Source: Tetramitus jugosus
Lineage: Eukaryota > Heterolobosea > Eutetramitea > Acrasida > Vahlkampfiidae
Length of the DNA stretch: 64,000 nucleotides
Assembly (NCBI GenBank): GCA_937625935.1
Contig: OW569395.1
Span: 62,001-126,000 of the forward strand
Direction of reading: 5' to 3'
Part shown: positions 21,470-31,576 of the stretch, piece after piece
Numbering within the stretch: position 1 is the first letter of the stretch
Layout of the letters: each line of letters begins with the position of its first letter
Notes under the pieces: generated by a model
Database searches by the model: none
What the model saw: only the letters and a program-made list of their open reading frames with translations
Told to the model about the DNA's origin: nothing
Program-made: the position numbers and the translations under genes

Positions 21470-22750
21470 TTACACCCACAATCGATTCACAACAGCGATA
21501 ATAGCAATTGTTGCGACAACGATGAAAAGGTTGACCTGGAATGGACTACCACTGTTTTTCTTGGATGACTCTTGTGGTTCAAAAGTTCCAGATGATCGTG
21601 CAGGTAGAGTTGATGAGCCGGATGGAGATGGATTGGATCCGGTGGGTGACTCTGTAGGGGTAGAAACAGATGGTGAAGTACTATTGGATGGGGATGGGGA
21701 TGGATTTGGAGTAGAGCCCTCACCAACAATCACCAATTGAGTGACAACACTCAATTGATCGTCAATGGAACTAGCAGCTTGTGTAACGACTTCATTGTCT
21801 CTATTCACATCTGCAGTGAAAGTTGTGTAGGCACCTCCAGAAACATAGTACATGCTCACACTATCCAATGGAATAGAGTTTGGTAGAGTCTTGAACTTGT
21901 ATCTGAAAACAGCGTTGTAAGTTGGCTTGGCATTGTTGGCATTGGTAATGGTGAAGTAGAAGATGCCTTGATTGGTACCGGTTGGGAAATTGATGCCTGG
22001 GTTAGGGTTGGAAGAATGTCTCTCGACAGTGATGGAATAATCGGTATTGGAACCCAAGATGTCCAACTCGAAGGAATCACCCTTGTTTGGCAAAGCGAAC
22101 GCAAAGGTGTTCTTGATGGTCTTTTGGATCTGGAGTGGAACGCTGTATCTGGTGAACATATCATAGTCATAGTCATCAGCTGGGAAAGTTACACTATTTC
22201 CACCAAAGACACCGATTTGATTGACTCCAGGTCTCAGGAACTCTCTCTGGAAGCTCTGAGTAATAGTCTTTGTCAAAACAGTGACAGAAGAAACATCAGG
22301 GAACTCTCTCCACTTGTCACTTCTGAACTGATACATGGACAGTGTAGCAGGATCCACATTGAACAAGGCATCATTGTAAATGAAACGCAATGCAGCACCA
22401 AAAGTCAAAGTTGGCTTAGATGCTTCATCATTCACCTGGAAAGTAAAGAAATCAACAGGTGTGTCCTTGAGTGCCATCTTATCAGAGTTGTTGGCAGTGT
22501 TTCCGCTGAAGTCCAAAGTGAAGCTAAAGTCAACATTTGGACTGACAATGTCCACAACGGCATTCTGGTTGTTGCCGAGGTCAAATGTAAAGGTAGAAGT
22601 TCCTTGGCCAGCCAAAACGTTCACTGGAGTATTGAGGGACTCGCACATGATGCAAGATACCATGAGCACGAGACCCAAGACGAGTACTACCATCGTGTTT
22701 TGTCCCCATTGAAAGCCTTTTCTAAAAGTAGGTACAGTAGCTATTAACAT
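21470..22750 (-). CDS. Predicted anchored surface glycoprotein with Ser/Pro/Thr stalk
   Basis: 426 aa from ATG 22750-22748; an upstream GTG in frame was not used. A hydrophobic stretch at about residues 20-38 (VVLVLGLVLMVSC) is a signal peptide. Residues ~40-345 are predicted beta-rich, with two similar halves (FTFDLGNNQNAVVDIVSPN and FAFALPNKGDSFELDILGSN), suggesting a duplicated domain. Residues ~350-400 are a low-complexity Ser/Pro/Thr/Gly stalk. The final ~20 residues are hydrophobic (LFIVVATIAIIAVV), fitting a transmembrane or GPI anchor. No named family recognised. Probably exposed at the cell surface; function unknown. Confidence 0.72.
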   Translation of the reverse strand: MLIATVPTFRKGFQWGQNTMVVLVLGLVLMVSCIMCESLNTPVNVLAGQGTSTFTFDLGNNQNAVVDIVSPNVDFSFTLDFSGNTANNSDKMALKDTPVDFFTFQVNDEASKPTLTFGAALRFIYNDALFNVDPATLSMYQFRSDKWREFPDVSSVTVLTKTITQSFQREFLRPGVNQIGVFGGNSVTFPADDYDYDMFTRYSVPLQIQKTIKNTFAFALPNKGDSFELDILGSNTDYSITVERHSSNPNPGINFPTGTNQGIFYFTITNANNAKPTYNAVFRYKFKTLPNSIPLDSVSMYYVSGGAYTTFTADVNRDNEVVTQAASSIDDQLSVVTQLVIVGEGSTPNPSPSPSNSTSPSVSTPTESPTGSNPSPSGSSTLPARSSGTFEPQESSKKNSGSPFQVNLFIVVATIAIIAVVNRLWV

Positions 22751-23176
22751 TATTATATCTTTGTTGTTCACCTAAGATTATGTTGTTGGATGTTATTGTT
22801 GGTTGGTTGTTGTTGCTTGTGTTGTTTCAGAGCTGAAAGCGAGGCCTGATCTGGAGTTGTTTAAGTAGCACGAGCAGGGATAGGCCAAGGTCAGTGTACC
22901 CAATTAGAGCCGTGGATATGATTCTGAATTCCAATTCTCAGCACTGTTAGTTGATAGTAAAAAATAGAGCTCTTGCAGCGACAGGCCTGTCCGCTCAGAG
23001 AAGTTCCCAAGGTCTTGACCATGAGCTTTTTTTCGCCTGGGAACTTGTCGTCGGCGAATCACAAATCGGTCTTTTCTTTCTAATTCCCGGTTCTCCCGCT
23101 TCCGCCAAAAAAGCAAAACACATCTTTTTTTTCGTGTGTGCCTCTTCGCGAAAAGCAAAGCAAAGCAACAATATCA
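22751..23176. other. Divergent promoter region
   Basis: Separates the start codons of the leftward surface protein and the rightward MIOS gene. Just before the MIOS start the plus strand carries a short GCAAA-type repeat (about 23152-23167). Nothing else supported. Confidence 0.45.
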
Positions 23177-26100
23177 ATGAGCAATATCAACAACAATAAC
23201 AATAACAATAACAATAGCATGCATCACAGGAGTTCTTCCTCTAGCAGCAGTAACTCCATGATCATCAACAGTAGCTCACTCTTCTCTAATGCTATGATGC
23301 TTGGTCCTTCTTCTTCTTTTTTCACCTCCAACAATAACAATAATAACAATAATAATATGAGTCATAATAACACTTCGAATCATTTTTACAACAATAATAA
23401 TTTTTACAATTCTAGTCACAACAATGGTCAATTTTCATCATATAACAATATCAACAATAATAATAATAATATGAATGGTAATAATAATAACAATAATAAT
23501 AATAGCAGTGGAGATGTAGTGTGTTGGAATCCTCATACATCCACTCGTTTCAATGTCATTTCCAATAGAGACATTCATTATTATCGAATCAATGAAGAAG
23601 TGTTTAATCGTGTCGTTGAAAATGGATTTGATGACTCGGTTGAAATTATGCACCGAAAACAAGAAGGTACTGTTCCATCAAAACACAAAAAAAAAAAATT
23701 TTTTTTTTCTTCGTCCTTCTTCAAATGATACTCACTCACTGACACCCACACACACGCAAAAAAAATATTGATAGATTTATTTCATTTGATTAGTACGACA
23801 AATTTACCCTATCCTGCCAAATGTCACTCATGGTCACCTGATCACAGAGATATTATTGCACTTGGTCTACAGAATGGTACAGTCGTATTGAACAATATAC
23901 GTCTCAATAAGATTGTAACGGAATTTGTACCAAAGAGTGTTCGACCTTGTAAATCATTGTCTTGGAATCCTACGCAGACGAATTTGATTGCTGCTGGTTT
24001 TGATAAAATGAGAAGTGATGGTGGAGTTGTTGTCTGGGATGTGAACATGTTGGATTTGGAGATGATGAGAGTGATGATGGATGATGGAACGAGTAGTGTA
24101 AGTTCAGTGACGAGTGGTGGTGGTGGTGGTGGAGGTGCGATTGGTGGTATGAATGTAGGTGGAGGTGGTGGTGGTGGTGGATTGATGAATTTTTATCGAT
24201 CGTCATCTTCAACGTCATTGTCATCATTTGATGTCGCGAATAGTAATAATATGAGTAATAATAATAACAGTAGTAGTGGTGGTAGTAGTAATTATGTGAA
24301 TCATAGTATGGGTCGGAGTCGTAGTTTGAGTGTGTTGGAACGGATTGATAAACCAGCGTATGAAGTAGGATTATCAGACGCAGCTCATGCAGTGTGTTGG
24401 ATACCTGGTCAACGGATATCATTGTTGATGGCTGCCAATCCTCGTTATTTGAGAGTGTATGATCTGAGAGAGTACACGAATTTGAAGGCAACGAGACCGA
24501 GTGTCAATTTTGCAGCGCACAACAAGAGCATTCAAGGCATCAGTTTCAATCCAGTGGACCAACACCAGTTTGCCAGTTTTTCCGAAGATGGACAAGTCAA
24601 GGTGTGGGACATGAGAAAATTACCGAATCCGTTGCGTGAATTACCCATCTCGAGCAAGCGAGATCCATCGATCGCCCAGATTGAGTGGTCATCGACCAAT
24701 CGAAACGTGCTTGGTGTGTTGATGCGAGATGGTCAATCGATTCGACTGTGGAATTTGAATCCACCTGGTACTGATCGCTCTGTTCGTGCTGCACTCTCAC
24801 CCTACAAGAGCTTGTACACGAGAGATGAACCAATTGCTTCCTTTTCCTTCCATCCAAACATTGCTCGATGCATGCTCGTCTCTACGCAATCCGGTCAAAT
24901 CAAATACGTGTTCACCAAGGACTATCCAAAGTTTTCCATCTCTCCTCGTGGTACCATTGTTTCACTGCACCAGAAGCTTATGATTGAGCGAATGTTGACA
25001 CAAACATCACCAACATCATCCTTATCCACCCCCAACAACAATAACAACGAAATGGTGGACTATTGTTGCTTGATGAAAATGAGAGCAGACAAGTCCATCG
25101 GCATGAATCAGACAAAAAATCTGGAGATTGCAAAGGAGATGAAGGAACAAGATATGATTGAACTGTGGTCATGGATCAATCGAGTGAAACAGTTGAACGA
25201 GAGTGGAGATCGCAAGTTGCATCCCTCACAGCACAACTACACAGGCGTCAAATCATTGTTGACTGCCTCTCTCGATTCACCAATCATGTTCAAACTTCCA
25301 CCTACATCGCCCTTCACATCATCCAAGTTCTCCGACTATCCAAAGAATCTTCAATCCACTACTACTGTTCTACAACAATCCCCTCCAACAACTCCTCTAT
25401 CCTCGACGAGCTTCAGCGGCGGTCAAGCTGTACAGGAGGTGTTCGAGACGCAAGCTCGCATTTCAAGACTGTTCCCTTCACTCAAAGTCTATTCAAGTCC
25501 GCAGAGAAGTCTCATTGTGGAGATGTGTGGTTGGGGTCAATCACTGCTCAATAATATTAACACATGCTTGGAATCAGCGATGAAGAGAAGCAATTCAGCT
25601 GCTGCACTCAACAACATGAGTCACATGAGCAATCAAGGTTTCATGAGTTCATCGTCATCAATGATGAGCATAGTAGATGAAGAAGCAGAGGATGTGGCAA
25701 CGAAGCTGCTGAAATCACAATATCTAAACGAACGATCCGTCGCTATCGCTATCTTTGCCATGGATTTGAATTTGGCAGCTCGGTTATTGATTGCAATTGA
25801 AGATGAACAGAGAAGAGTCGGACACAACAGCGGAAATAATTACAAGTTCCTAGCGTATGCACTCGGTGGATTCTCTGGTGATAGACAACGCGAGTTCAAA
25901 GAAGTTTACAGTTCATTGTATCCAATGCATCCAAATCCCTATCTGCGTGCAGCGCTCGGATTCCTGTCTGAAATTTCATCCACCTACGATTACTCGACAG
26001 TGCTGAACGAAGCACAAATTTCATTGTGTGATCGTTTGGCATTTGCGTCGATATATCTTCCTCCTGATCATCTATCAATCTATGTGAACCGAATGAGTGA

Positions 26101-26893
26101 AGAATCGATACAAAAGGGTCATTTACCAGGCATTATTCTCACCGGTTTGAATCGAGATGCAGTTGATTTGGTTCAAAACTATGTGGACCGCACAGGTGAT
26201 ATACAAATTGCATGTCTCCTGCTGAAGACAGTTGTTCCTGCACAATTCGAAGACAAGAGAGTTGATGTCTGGTTGTACAACTATCGGGAGTTGTTAGATC
26301 AGTGGCAAATGTGGGAAACGAGAGCATACTTGGACACAAAGCTGAATCAGTATACATCAGAGAAGGTTTCCACTCGATCAACACCTGAAGTCTCAGTCAA
26401 ATGCACTTTTTGTAATCAAGCACTCGTGCACAAAGTACTCAGCTCGAATCGTCGGAATCAGCTCAACAATTTTACGAACAAGATGGGTTCAGGTAGTTAT
26501 GCAACGCGTGCCAAGTCAACAAGCTGCCCTAGCTGTCGGAAACCACTCCCTAAATGCTCCATTTGTCTCATGCCATTCGGATCACCTCATCACTCTCTCG
26601 GTGGAAATCAACAATCCTCGTCGCAACAACATCCATCGACGCACATGGGTCACCATCACGGTTCTGAGGAATCTGCAACAACTACACCTGGTCATCAATA
26701 CGGTCAATTGGACTATTGCTTCTCATGGTGCACGAAATGCAAGCATGGAGGTCATGTGAAACACTTGATGGAATGGTTTTCCACGCATTCGGTTTGTGCT
26801 GTATCAGGTTGTGATTGTGCCTGTTTTTCTCCTTTAGCATCCAATGGACCCACTCCCGCTCCATCAACAACCAACGCAACGATACCTCAATAA
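23177..26893 (+). CDS. MIOS: GATOR2 subunit MIOS (WD40 repeats plus C-terminal zinc domain)
   Basis: Exons 23177-23666 and 23775-26893. The 108-nt phase-1 intron (GTACTG...TGATAG) joins HRKQE|D|LFHLIST. The protein is 1202 aa. Exon 1 starts with ~110 residues of Asn/Ser runs, then VVCWNPHTSTRFNV, the first propeller strand of MIOS. WD40 blades follow (KSLSWNPTQTNLIAAGFDKMRSDGG resembles animal MIOS closely), interrupted by a poly-Gly/Ser/Asn insert near 24110-24300. A helical solenoid fills the middle. The C-terminus has the paired Cys/His zinc module: CTFCNQ, CPSCRKPLPKCSICL, then WCTKCKHGGHVKHLMEWF and CAVSGCDCACF. In animals and yeast (Sea4) this subunit works with WDR24, WDR59 and SEH1/SEC13 at the lysosome to relay amino-acid signals to TORC1. 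It is longer than usual mostly because of low-complexity inserts. Confidence 0.9.
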
Positions 26894-27143
26894 TAACATT
26901 TAGTTTTACATGGTTTATTGGTTTCCGATTTCCTTCACAATTGCATCAACTAACTTCAGACTAGTTATATGTGTTTGAGTGTGTGACACACGTTTCCGGC
27001 TCAAATTCATTTTACAACGATGCCACAAGTTTATTCTCGATTGGCTGAGGTGCGATATATAATCCTCCTCAATCCACATGGGAACACCATTTGATTTCTA
27101 CCCAGAAGTTTCCAGGCAAAGGTTAAAACTGCAAACTGGCCAC
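26894..27143. other. Intergenic spacer
   Basis: 3' flank of MIOS. It includes a GTGTGTGACACAC palindrome near 26980-26992, about 85 bases after the stop. No gene seen. Confidence 0.4.
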
Positions 27144-27177
27144 AAACGCGGAAATAGCTCTATTACGACTTCATAGT

Positions 27178-27266
27178 GTCTACGTTCATACAATGGTGGA
27201 ACCACCTCTTCCCATTTCGAATAGAGAAGTTAAGCACCATCTGGCTGAGTTAGTATTGAGATAGGA
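27178..27266 (+). pseudogene. 3'-truncated 5S rRNA copy
   Basis: The first 89 bases are identical to the first 89 of the intact 5S gene on the other strand at 30107-30226. The match then breaks inside the ...GATAGGA segment: the intact copy continues GACTACTTGAG, this one TGGGACTATG. The 3' third needed to close helix I is therefore missing. The match also extends about 34 bases upstream of the 5' end (27144-27177), with one difference, so the duplication was at DNA level. A perfect seven-pair hairpin (27306-27312 with 27320-27326) follows 40 bases later. Confidence 0.85.
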
Positions 27267-27506
27267 TGGGACTATGTTTAGTTTAAGTACAACTGGTGGT
27301 GTCAGCGAACAGGTTCGCCCTGTTCGGTTTGGAGAACTTATTTTCTGTTGATTAAGCAAATTTCTTTACTCTTGTTAACCAGATTCTGACCAGAGACGTG
27401 CAAACGTTTGGCCGAATACAGTCTTTCAAGGGAACTCTCTGGGCAGTGGCAACATTGTTGTCTTTGGGACAGCTTCATAATAGATTCTCAATGAGTTCCA
27501 TCAATA

Positions 27507-28649
27507 CTAAGTGAAAAATTGTGATAACCAATTCCAACCCTTGAGGTGATTCCCTTGGTAAATCTTGCAGGCAAGAGGAGCATCTTGTTGATCAACGAAT
27601 GCCTGGATCATCAACTCCATTTTTCCCAAGTCCTTGATTGGATGAAAGAGCAATGAGCGAGGGTCGCAAGACCCTAATGAATCAAGCCCCGATAGACTAT
27701 GCTTGATATGATGGAAAGAGGAAACCCAGTGACCAAATGTGGCATCTTCGTTGCCCCACTTTTTAAGATTCCCAGCCTTAGATGCAAAGTAAATGGTTTT
27801 TCCGAGAGCACTGGAGAATGCATAACATGCACCAGCAGCATACTTGACATAAAAATTGATACCAGTGTCATTCAAGAACTCATCATCTCCTCTCGCACCT
27901 CCCGTAAAAACTTTTGATCCTGTAAGAAAGACACCAGAGTAAGCAAAGAGCGAACGAGTGAGATATTCTTGTTTAGTGGAGGAATGCATGCTATGCTGCG
28001 TCGTCCCTTGTTGCGCTTGGCTTTTAATAAAAGGAGAGTCCACTTGCTCCCTAAGAACATTTTCATACAAATCGTACCTCACTAACGCATCATCATCCGT
28101 CTTCACAATGTATCGATACTTGTCAAACAAGAAATGATCTCCCAAGTACTGAATCATCTTTTCAACCTTGTAAATGATTTTGGTCCATCCAGTCTGTTCC
28201 CTATCCAACCTAAAGAACTTCAAGTCGCCATACTGTTGCTGCTCTTGCTCCAACTTTTCAACACAACTATATGGCTCCGATCCATAATGATAATCGTCCA
28301 ACAAGAAGACATAATCAACGAGATTGGGGTACTGATGAGATGCATATTGTGACATCCACTTCCTGATCAGTGACCTTCTCATGGAACCAACACTATCACA
28401 TGTGCTTAATACTCCGGCAAAGAAAAACTTTGGACGTCCAACGTTGTTGGATAATGAACCTGCTGCTCCTGCTCCTGCTGCTGTTGATGGTGTAGCAGGT
28501 AATTGTTCATTGAGAAAAACTGGATATTTCTCTTCCGTGTCATGTTGGAGGCCTTTAACATTGGTTCTGTGAGATGCAAACCTTAGGAACAAACCAAAGG
28601 ATGATATGATAAAGAGAAGCACAAAGTAGTGCATAAATTTGGGCGTCAT
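27507..28649 (-). CDS. Beta-1,3-galactosyltransferase-like glycosyltransferase (GT31)
   Basis: 380 aa from ATG 28649-28647 (MTPKFMHYF); an in-frame ATG about 16 codons upstream is also possible and would only lengthen the cytosolic tail. Type II membrane topology: a single hydrophobic helix at residues ~6-24, then a polar stem. The catalytic domain has the GT31 order: FFAGVLSTCDSVGSMRRSLIRKWM, FLLDDYHYG, then KTDDDALVRYD containing the DxD-type metal site, then GVFLTGSKVF, YAAGACYAFSS and GNEDATFGHWV with the ED-x-x-x-G acidic pair. Such enzymes work in the Golgi, adding hexose or HexNAc in beta-1,3 linkage. Donor and acceptor cannot be told from sequence. A GC-rich Ala/Gly run in the stem is low complexity. 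Confidence 0.82.
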   Translation of the reverse strand: MTPKFMHYFVLLFIISSFGLFLRFASHRTNVKGLQHDTEEKYPVFLNEQLPATPSTAAGAGAAGSLSNNVGRPKFFFAGVLSTCDSVGSMRRSLIRKWMSQYASHQYPNLVDYVFLLDDYHYGSEPYSCVEKLEQEQQQYGDLKFFRLDREQTGWTKIIYKVEKMIQYLGDHFLFDKYRYIVKTDDDALVRYDLYENVLREQVDSPFIKSQAQQGTTQHSMHSSTKQEYLTRSLFAYSGVFLTGSKVFTGGARGDDEFLNDTGINFYVKYAAGACYAFSSALGKTIYFASKAGNLKKWGNEDATFGHWVSSFHHIKHSLSGLDSLGSCDPRSLLFHPIKDLGKMELMIQAFVDQQDAPLACKIYQGNHLKGWNWLSQFFT

Positions 28650-29198
28650 TCTTGTTTCTGTGCTACAATTTCGTTTTCCCTTGTGAAGAAAATCCATCAA
28701 CCTACCTACGTAAAGGTATTCGAAAGAAATCTTTTGGGTGCTGGAGGGAGCAATTTGAACAGTTGAAATTGAATGGCGGCCAAATGATCCAAACCGTAGT
28801 CGACTACACCACCAACAGTGGTAAACTGACACAGTTTGAAGTTTCAAGTTCACCACTGGAGCGTTTTTTTCCAATTCCAGGAAGTCATTGGAGGGAATAA
28901 TTTCGCAGCGACGGGCAGGTCAGACTTCACCAAGATCGAGCGGTCTAGATTATCAGACTCGATCAGTCGAATCGTATTTTATACGACGAGTTGTTCACAG
29001 CAGGCAAACGAATGTTGATAGATTTCAAAGCATATTGTGCTTTTTGGTTCACGTCCATACCCCTCCTGTTCATCTATCATTAACTGATAAATCTTCTTAA
29101 GGAGGTCGTTCGGTGAAATAAAACCCATAATTTCACAACCTCAACAAGCTAGTTGAAGCCGTCTACAGGTGGCACAGAATAATGTAACAGCAGAAAGT
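28650..29198. other. Intergenic spacer
   Basis: Promoter side of the GT31 gene. Frames open upstream of the GT31 start use only non-ATG starts. No RNA gene or repeat identified. Confidence 0.4.
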
Positions 29199-29297
29199 TT
29201 ATTTGACTCTGCCTCTACGCCTCTTTGGGACAGATTGTGCTTTAATTGGTGATGTCTTACGTTTTCTTTTTGCGACTTCAGCGTCTGCCTCGGTCAT
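29199..29297 (-). CDS. Possible small basic protein or terminal exon
   Basis: A 32-codon ATG-to-TAA frame encodes a short acidic start then a strongly basic tail (AKRKRKTSPIK, VPKRRRGRVK) that looks like a nuclear-localisation or nucleic-acid-binding tail. An in-frame TGA lies six codons upstream. It could be a free micro-gene or the last exon of the broken small gene just upstream on the same strand (29650-29935). No homologue recognised; support is weak and rests on composition only. Confidence 0.25.
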   Translation of the reverse strand: MTEADAEVAKRKRKTSPIKAQSVPKRRRGRVK

Positions 29298-29649
29298 TTT
29301 GGGACATTTTCTTCACATTGGGTCCTTCCATTGGACATTCATTCGTCGGTCTTGTTTCTCAGTTCACTTCACGACAACAAACACCCAACTAAAGTAAGTA
29401 CAACTCAACCACAAATCAACAGAACATTCGAGTCATCCATGCTCTGAGAAAAACACAGCATCGATTTCCAGTCTCTCTGTTTTCGATACCTTACAGAGCG
29501 GCTGGAACACCACATGCACTGACTCTCATTGTGAAAAGTTGTCAAAAGGTCAATAGTACCGGCAGCGAAGGACTCTCATTTTATTATTTACAAGAGAGTA
29601 TCTCAAACAGTATGTCCACATACATTGCATGAGATTTTTGAATTCATTT
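29298..29649. other. Spacer between two small candidate frames
   Basis: Plus- and minus-strand open stretches occur but none has both an ATG start and convincing protein character. GACTCTCATT occurs twice (29521-29530, 29571-29580). Confidence 0.35.
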
Positions 29650-29935
29650 CTACAATATGTGTGTACTCTTTTGCGGTTCTCTCTGGAGAGCCTTCTCACT
29701 CTCTTTATCTGCTTTCTCTAGGGCAGCACGCAATTCTTCAGCTGTAGCATTTGTCTCTTCTTTTGATTCTTTAATAAATAAGTGGAATTCTTCGAAGCTC
29801 TGGAGCAAAGAACTAGGAGAGTATATCGTTCTCTAGTTCATCAAAAACTGAAGGGCAGTCCTGCTGAAGGAATGCAGCGGACTTGAAGTCAGTTAATTTA
29901 CCTGATGTTCTACCTACTGTGGCCTTGAAGATCAT
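29650..29935 (-). pseudogene. Small frameshifted gene, product unrecognised
   Basis: The first frame, 29935-29813, starts with ATG and encodes 40 residues (MIFKATVGRTSGKLTDFKSA at its start, ending DELENDILS) before TAG. The overlapping +1 frame from about 29820 to 29650 then encodes a well-behaved amphipathic helix (LQSFEEFHLFIKESKEE, AEELRAALEKADKESEKAL) ending in TAG. Skipping one base near 29821 would join the two into one ~94-residue protein. I see no intron that does the same. It may be a disabled gene, a sequence error or a programmed frameshift. No family recognised. Confidence 0.4.
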
Positions 29936-30040
29936 TATCTGATTATTGGTTTTTGTTCAAAGAAAGTTCTTGGGGAAGAACAGGAACTTTTCGTTTTAAT
30001 AGGAAGCTGTAGATAGAATGTAGGCGCGAGTTTCTGGAAG

Positions 30041-30055
30041 AAAGCCTACATTACT
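30041..30055 (-). repeat. Extra copy of the 5S rRNA 3' end
   Basis: AAAGCCTACATTACT at 30041-30055 repeats exactly the stretch at 30105-30119, which is the 3' end of the intact 5S gene (minus strand). It is a 15-base remnant 64 bases downstream of that gene. Confidence 0.6.
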
Positions 30056-30106
30056 CTTCCTCAAGCCTTGTGACAGCAAAATAATCCCAATGTTGTTAAG
30101 AACAAA

Positions 30107-30226
30107 AGCCTACATTACTGAGGGTTCTCAAGTAGTCTCCTATCTCAATACTAACTCAGCCAGATGGTGCTTAACTTCTCTATTCGAAATGGGAAGAGGT
30201 GGTTCCACCATTGTATGAACGTAGAC
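30107..30226 (-). rRNA. 5S ribosomal RNA
   Basis: 120 nt on the minus strand. It begins GTCTACGTT and ends AATGTAGGCTT, so helix I pairs over nine positions with G-U pairs. Internal landmarks match eukaryotic 5S: GAAGTTAAGC in the conserved loop region, GTTAGTA and GGAGAC in the loop E/helix region, at the expected spacing. A T4 run at the 3' end serves as the pol III terminator. This is a single dispersed copy rather than an array; in Naegleria the large rRNA genes are known to sit on an extrachromosomal circle, so chromosomal 5S fits. Confidence 0.93.
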
Positions 30227-30259
30227 ACTATGAAGTCGTAATAGAGCTATTTCCACGTT
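30144..30259 (-). repeat. Inverted repeat partner of 27144-27266 (5S plus 5' flank)
   Basis: About 122 bases, consisting of roughly 34 bases of 5' flank and the first 89 bases of 5S, are repeated in inverted orientation 3 kb apart with essentially one mismatch. The two arms bracket the GT31 gene and the small candidate frames. Confidence 0.8.
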
Positions 30260-30451
30260 TTTTGGACCGAAATTTAGCTGTAGGTAGGTTTCAGGAATCT
30301 CTTTTAAAAGCTTCGTTGTTCTCCTCTTCGTGTTATCAAAAATGGTTCGTTCTACTTTTGCATTATAACGCACTTTGGCGCGAATCGAGTGTTGTACGAA
30401 TGTTTATGTGTGCTATATCTAGTGGGAGGATGGGTTACCTGGGATAATGTG

Positions 30452-31576
30452 TTACCAACCTGGTTCAAAGAAGCGGTATTCCCTGAGAGGAGAGTCAAAA
30501 AAGTAGAATCGTTTGAAAAAGTGATCGAATTGCCTGATGGATGGTTTGTCAGGATCGTCTTCATCGATCTGCAACAGGGTGCACAGTTTCTTTACAGCTT
30601 CCTTGTTCGCTGAGAATTTCGTACGATCTTTGATCGAAGCAACAAAACTCACTCGCTTCTCCCGCTTTGCCTGTTCCTCATCAAACTTAATAGCAAATGG
30701 AGTATCCACGTGGACATAGTCGTCCAACTCGGCCTGCACAAATTGCATATTCACAGAATGTTCGCGAAACAGATGATCCAAAAAAGTAGCACGAACGAAA
30801 AATTCGTATCGAGTGCACTCGAGCTCATGAATTATGCTCTTTGAAATGGTCTTGTAGATGATACTATCATGCATGAATGTAATGTACTTGTTGGTTTCAC
30901 TTTTTGTTAAATCAACATTGTAAATCTCTTCAGTAAGTGTTGTCTTTCGTAGTTGCATTTTCATATCACTTGTACTGCGCTCCTCTGTTCCTGAATGTAT
31001 AAACTTTCTCGTAGCAGCTAGAAGTTGATATGCATAACGGGTGTCTCTTTCAAAACGTGCAATAACAAGCCTTTTCCAGTATTCAGCCTGATGAATATCG
31101 AGTTTATCCTTCTTCCTCTTTTTGTTACTTGGTTGTTCCGCGATGCACCTTGACCTCTTTCCAGATGTCTCCTTCTCCCCCTTCTTACTCATCTCCATCA
31201 GATTCTTCTCCTTCTGCTTCTTATTCTTCTCCTTCTCCAGCCCCTTCTCCTTCTTCATCTCATTCAGTCCCTTATCCATCGCCAACATCCATGCCGGCTT
31301 CTCCTCCATCTCCTCTTCATCATACTCTTCATAATCCTCTTCATCAGACTCTCCTCCATCAACATTGTCTCTCATGTGTCTCTCTGAAGTTTCGAGCTTC
31401 GCCAGAAACTCATTCATGGATGGCCAGTTGATTTGAGCCACAGTTTTCCAAGTCAAGAATGCCTCTGTTGTGTCGTGCCATTCCTTGTTCAACAGAGTAG
31501 CCCTGGAGTAAATGTCCTTAATGGGTAAGAATTGCAAGATGATCTGGCGCATGTCTTGTGGCAGTGGTAAGGTCAT
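30452..31576 (-). CDS. F-box-like protein with Lys/Glu-rich linker
   Basis: 374 aa from ATG 31576-31574; the frame is open upstream only from a TTG. The N-terminus LPLPQDMRQIILQFLPIKDIYSRATLLNKEW matches the F-box helix pattern (only residues ~2-45). A highly charged Lys/Glu linker with a bipartite-like nuclear signal (SNKKRKKDKL) follows at ~90-165. The C-terminal ~200 residues are helical and unrecognised, ending in FFKRFYFFDSPLREYRFFEPGW. Expected role is substrate recruitment to an SCF ligase, but the target-binding part is not a known repeat type. Confidence 0.68.
   Translation of the reverse strand: MTLPLPQDMRQIILQFLPIKDIYSRATLLNKEWHDTTEAFLTWKTVAQINWPSMNEFLAKLETSERHMRDNVDGGESDEEDYEEYDEEEMEEKPAWMLAMDKGLNEMKKEKGLEKEKNKKQKEKNLMEMSKKGEKETSGKRSRCIAEQPSNKKRKKDKLDIHQAEYWKRLVIARFERDTRYAYQLLAATRKFIHSGTEERSTSDMKMQLRKTTLTEEIYNVDLTKSETNKYITFMHDSIIYKTISKSIIHELECTRYEFFVRATFLDHLFREHSVNMQFVQAELDDYVHVDTPFAIKFDEEQAKREKRVSFVASIKDRTKFSANKEAVKKLCTLLQIDEDDPDKPSIRQFDHFFKRFYFFDSPLREYRFFEPGW

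Noticed and set aside
21968-22747. 259-codon plus-strand open frame
   Set aside because: Antisense shadow of the surface glycoprotein gene; no recognisable protein features.
27178-27400. 5S-derived SINE (SINE3-type element)
   Set aside because: The repeat includes sequence upstream of the 5S start, and there is no A-rich tail or target-site duplication that I can see.
29395-29632. Plus-strand frame of about 80 codons that looks protein-like
   Set aside because: It has no ATG until its end, and the splice site that would supply a start gives an intron of only 29 bases.
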